Source: Planctomycetota bacterium (GTDB taxonomy: Bacteria > Planctomycetota > Phycisphaerae > Sedimentisphaerales > UBA12454). Taken from it: a DNA stretch of 33,684 nucleotides. The notes beneath the pieces were generated by a model. The model had not been told where the DNA came from and did not search any database. It was given only the letters and a program-made list of their open reading frames with translations. The stretch lies in the NCBI GenBank assembly GCA_018828825.1, contig JAHJUV010000125.1, positions 1 through 33,684 on the forward strand, in the 5' to 3' direction. Shown here piece after piece: positions 33,497 through 33,684 of this stretch. A program made the position numbers and the translations under genes. Position 1 is the stretch's first letter, and the number at the start of each line of letters is the position of its first letter.

Positions 33497-33524
33497 TGAC
33501 AAGCGGGGGTTTTAGCGATAAAAT
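33496..33524 (+). promoter_or_regulatory. Consensus-like promoter starting at the edge of the palindromic element
   Basis: TTGACA (33496-33501), 17-bp spacer, TAAAAT (33519-33524); predicted start near 33531. The first base of the -35 is the last base of the palindromic element's right arm. Confidence 0.65.
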
Positions 33525-33542
33525 AGCCGATGACGGGAATTT

Positions 33543-33684
33543 ATGGCTGAACTGAAACGACAAAAGAACGGTGTGATGGTTGAGAATCTCGGAGCAGCGG
33601 TGATTCGGGCTGTGAATAATTGCGGCAGGTTCGCCCGCTTCCAAGTCGCCTCTGCCGCCGCCTCTGCCGCCGCCTGTCTCCGCC
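33543..33684 (+). CDS. Partial gene of unknown function at the window edge
   Basis: The frame starts MAELKRQKNGVMVENLGAAV and stays open for 47 codons to the end of the window. A near-consensus promoter lies 19 bp upstream, though the ribosome-binding site (GGGA) is weak. The last part contains two identical 12-bp tandem units (33648-33659 and 33660-33671) giving an Ala/Ser-rich stretch. Too little is present to name a family; it may not be a gene at all. Confidence 0.35.
   Translation, partial: MAELKRQKNGVMVENLGAAVIRAVNNCGRFARFQVASAAASAAACLR

Noticed and set aside
33423..33644. Minus-strand open frame of 73 codons near the right end
   Set aside because: It runs through the palindromic element and opposes a plus-strand promoter and frame; its composition is unlike the confirmed genes and no ribosome-binding site was seen.

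Overview
The window looks like chromosomal DNA of an anaerobic Gram-negative-type bacterium, most plausibly a planctomycete of the Phycisphaerae/Sedimentisphaerales kind. This is inferred from the gene set: a DUF2617-like and a DUF1570-like protein (families I associate with Planctomycetota), an LptD-like outer-membrane protein, LolCDE-like and MCE-type envelope genes, and a nickel-hydrogenase maturation operon. No ribosomal or rRNA marker is present to confirm it. Nearly all core genes lie on the minus strand in tight runs with ATGA or TGATG overlaps.

Layout. 1-5559 (-): a MagIII-like DNA glycosylase followed by hypF-hypC-hypD-hypE-hypA (hypA cut by the window edge), the assembly line for the Fe(CN)2CO and Ni parts of a [NiFe] hydrogenase. 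5649-7264 (+): a CPBP membrane protease and a DUF2617-like protein. 7330-9279 (-): an orphan MCE/MlaD protein, then rnpA-yidD-merR. 9365-18642 (-): a cation/proton antiporter with CBS domains, a lipoprotein metallopeptidase, an AMMECR1 protein, a VTT membrane protein, a polyprenyl diphosphate synthase, a branched-chain aminotransferase and a LolCDE-like exporter. 18773-26603 (-): lysS, a large S41 protease, class II fructose-bisphosphate aldolase and an LptD-like protein. 26757-27897: a small unknown gene and a degenerate B12-binding-fold protein.

27900-33684 is accessory: an HNH-AP2 endonuclease gene, a DpnM-like adenine methylase, a PD-(D/E)XK restriction endonuclease, a second DNA methylase, a DUF5131 (phage Gp37/Gp68) protein, an unknown convergent gene with a short upstream ORF, and a partial gene at the edge. 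The methylase-endonuclease-methylase order is that of MboI/DpnII-type GATC systems, and this block is visibly AT-richer than the core. It is bracketed by two homologous palindromic elements of about 85-95 bp (28808-28891 and 33403-33496) whose outer arms read CCCGCACC...GGTGCGGG. A third locus with the same arms fills the lysS-ftsX gap and covers the ribosome-binding site of the ftsX gene.

The most striking whole-window signal is the near absence of GATC. I found 10 sites by eye in 33.7 kb, where base composition predicts over 100. Only 4 are in the first 28.9 kb, while 5 sit inside the DpnM-like gene itself. That fits long-term GATC-directed restriction pressure on the chromosome and a more recently arrived methylase gene. 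Other unexplained structure includes a 31-bp palindrome carried in frame inside hypF, with a related copy next to merR, and a 24-bp dyad-containing motif shared by the upstream regions of two otherwise unrelated plus-strand genes.
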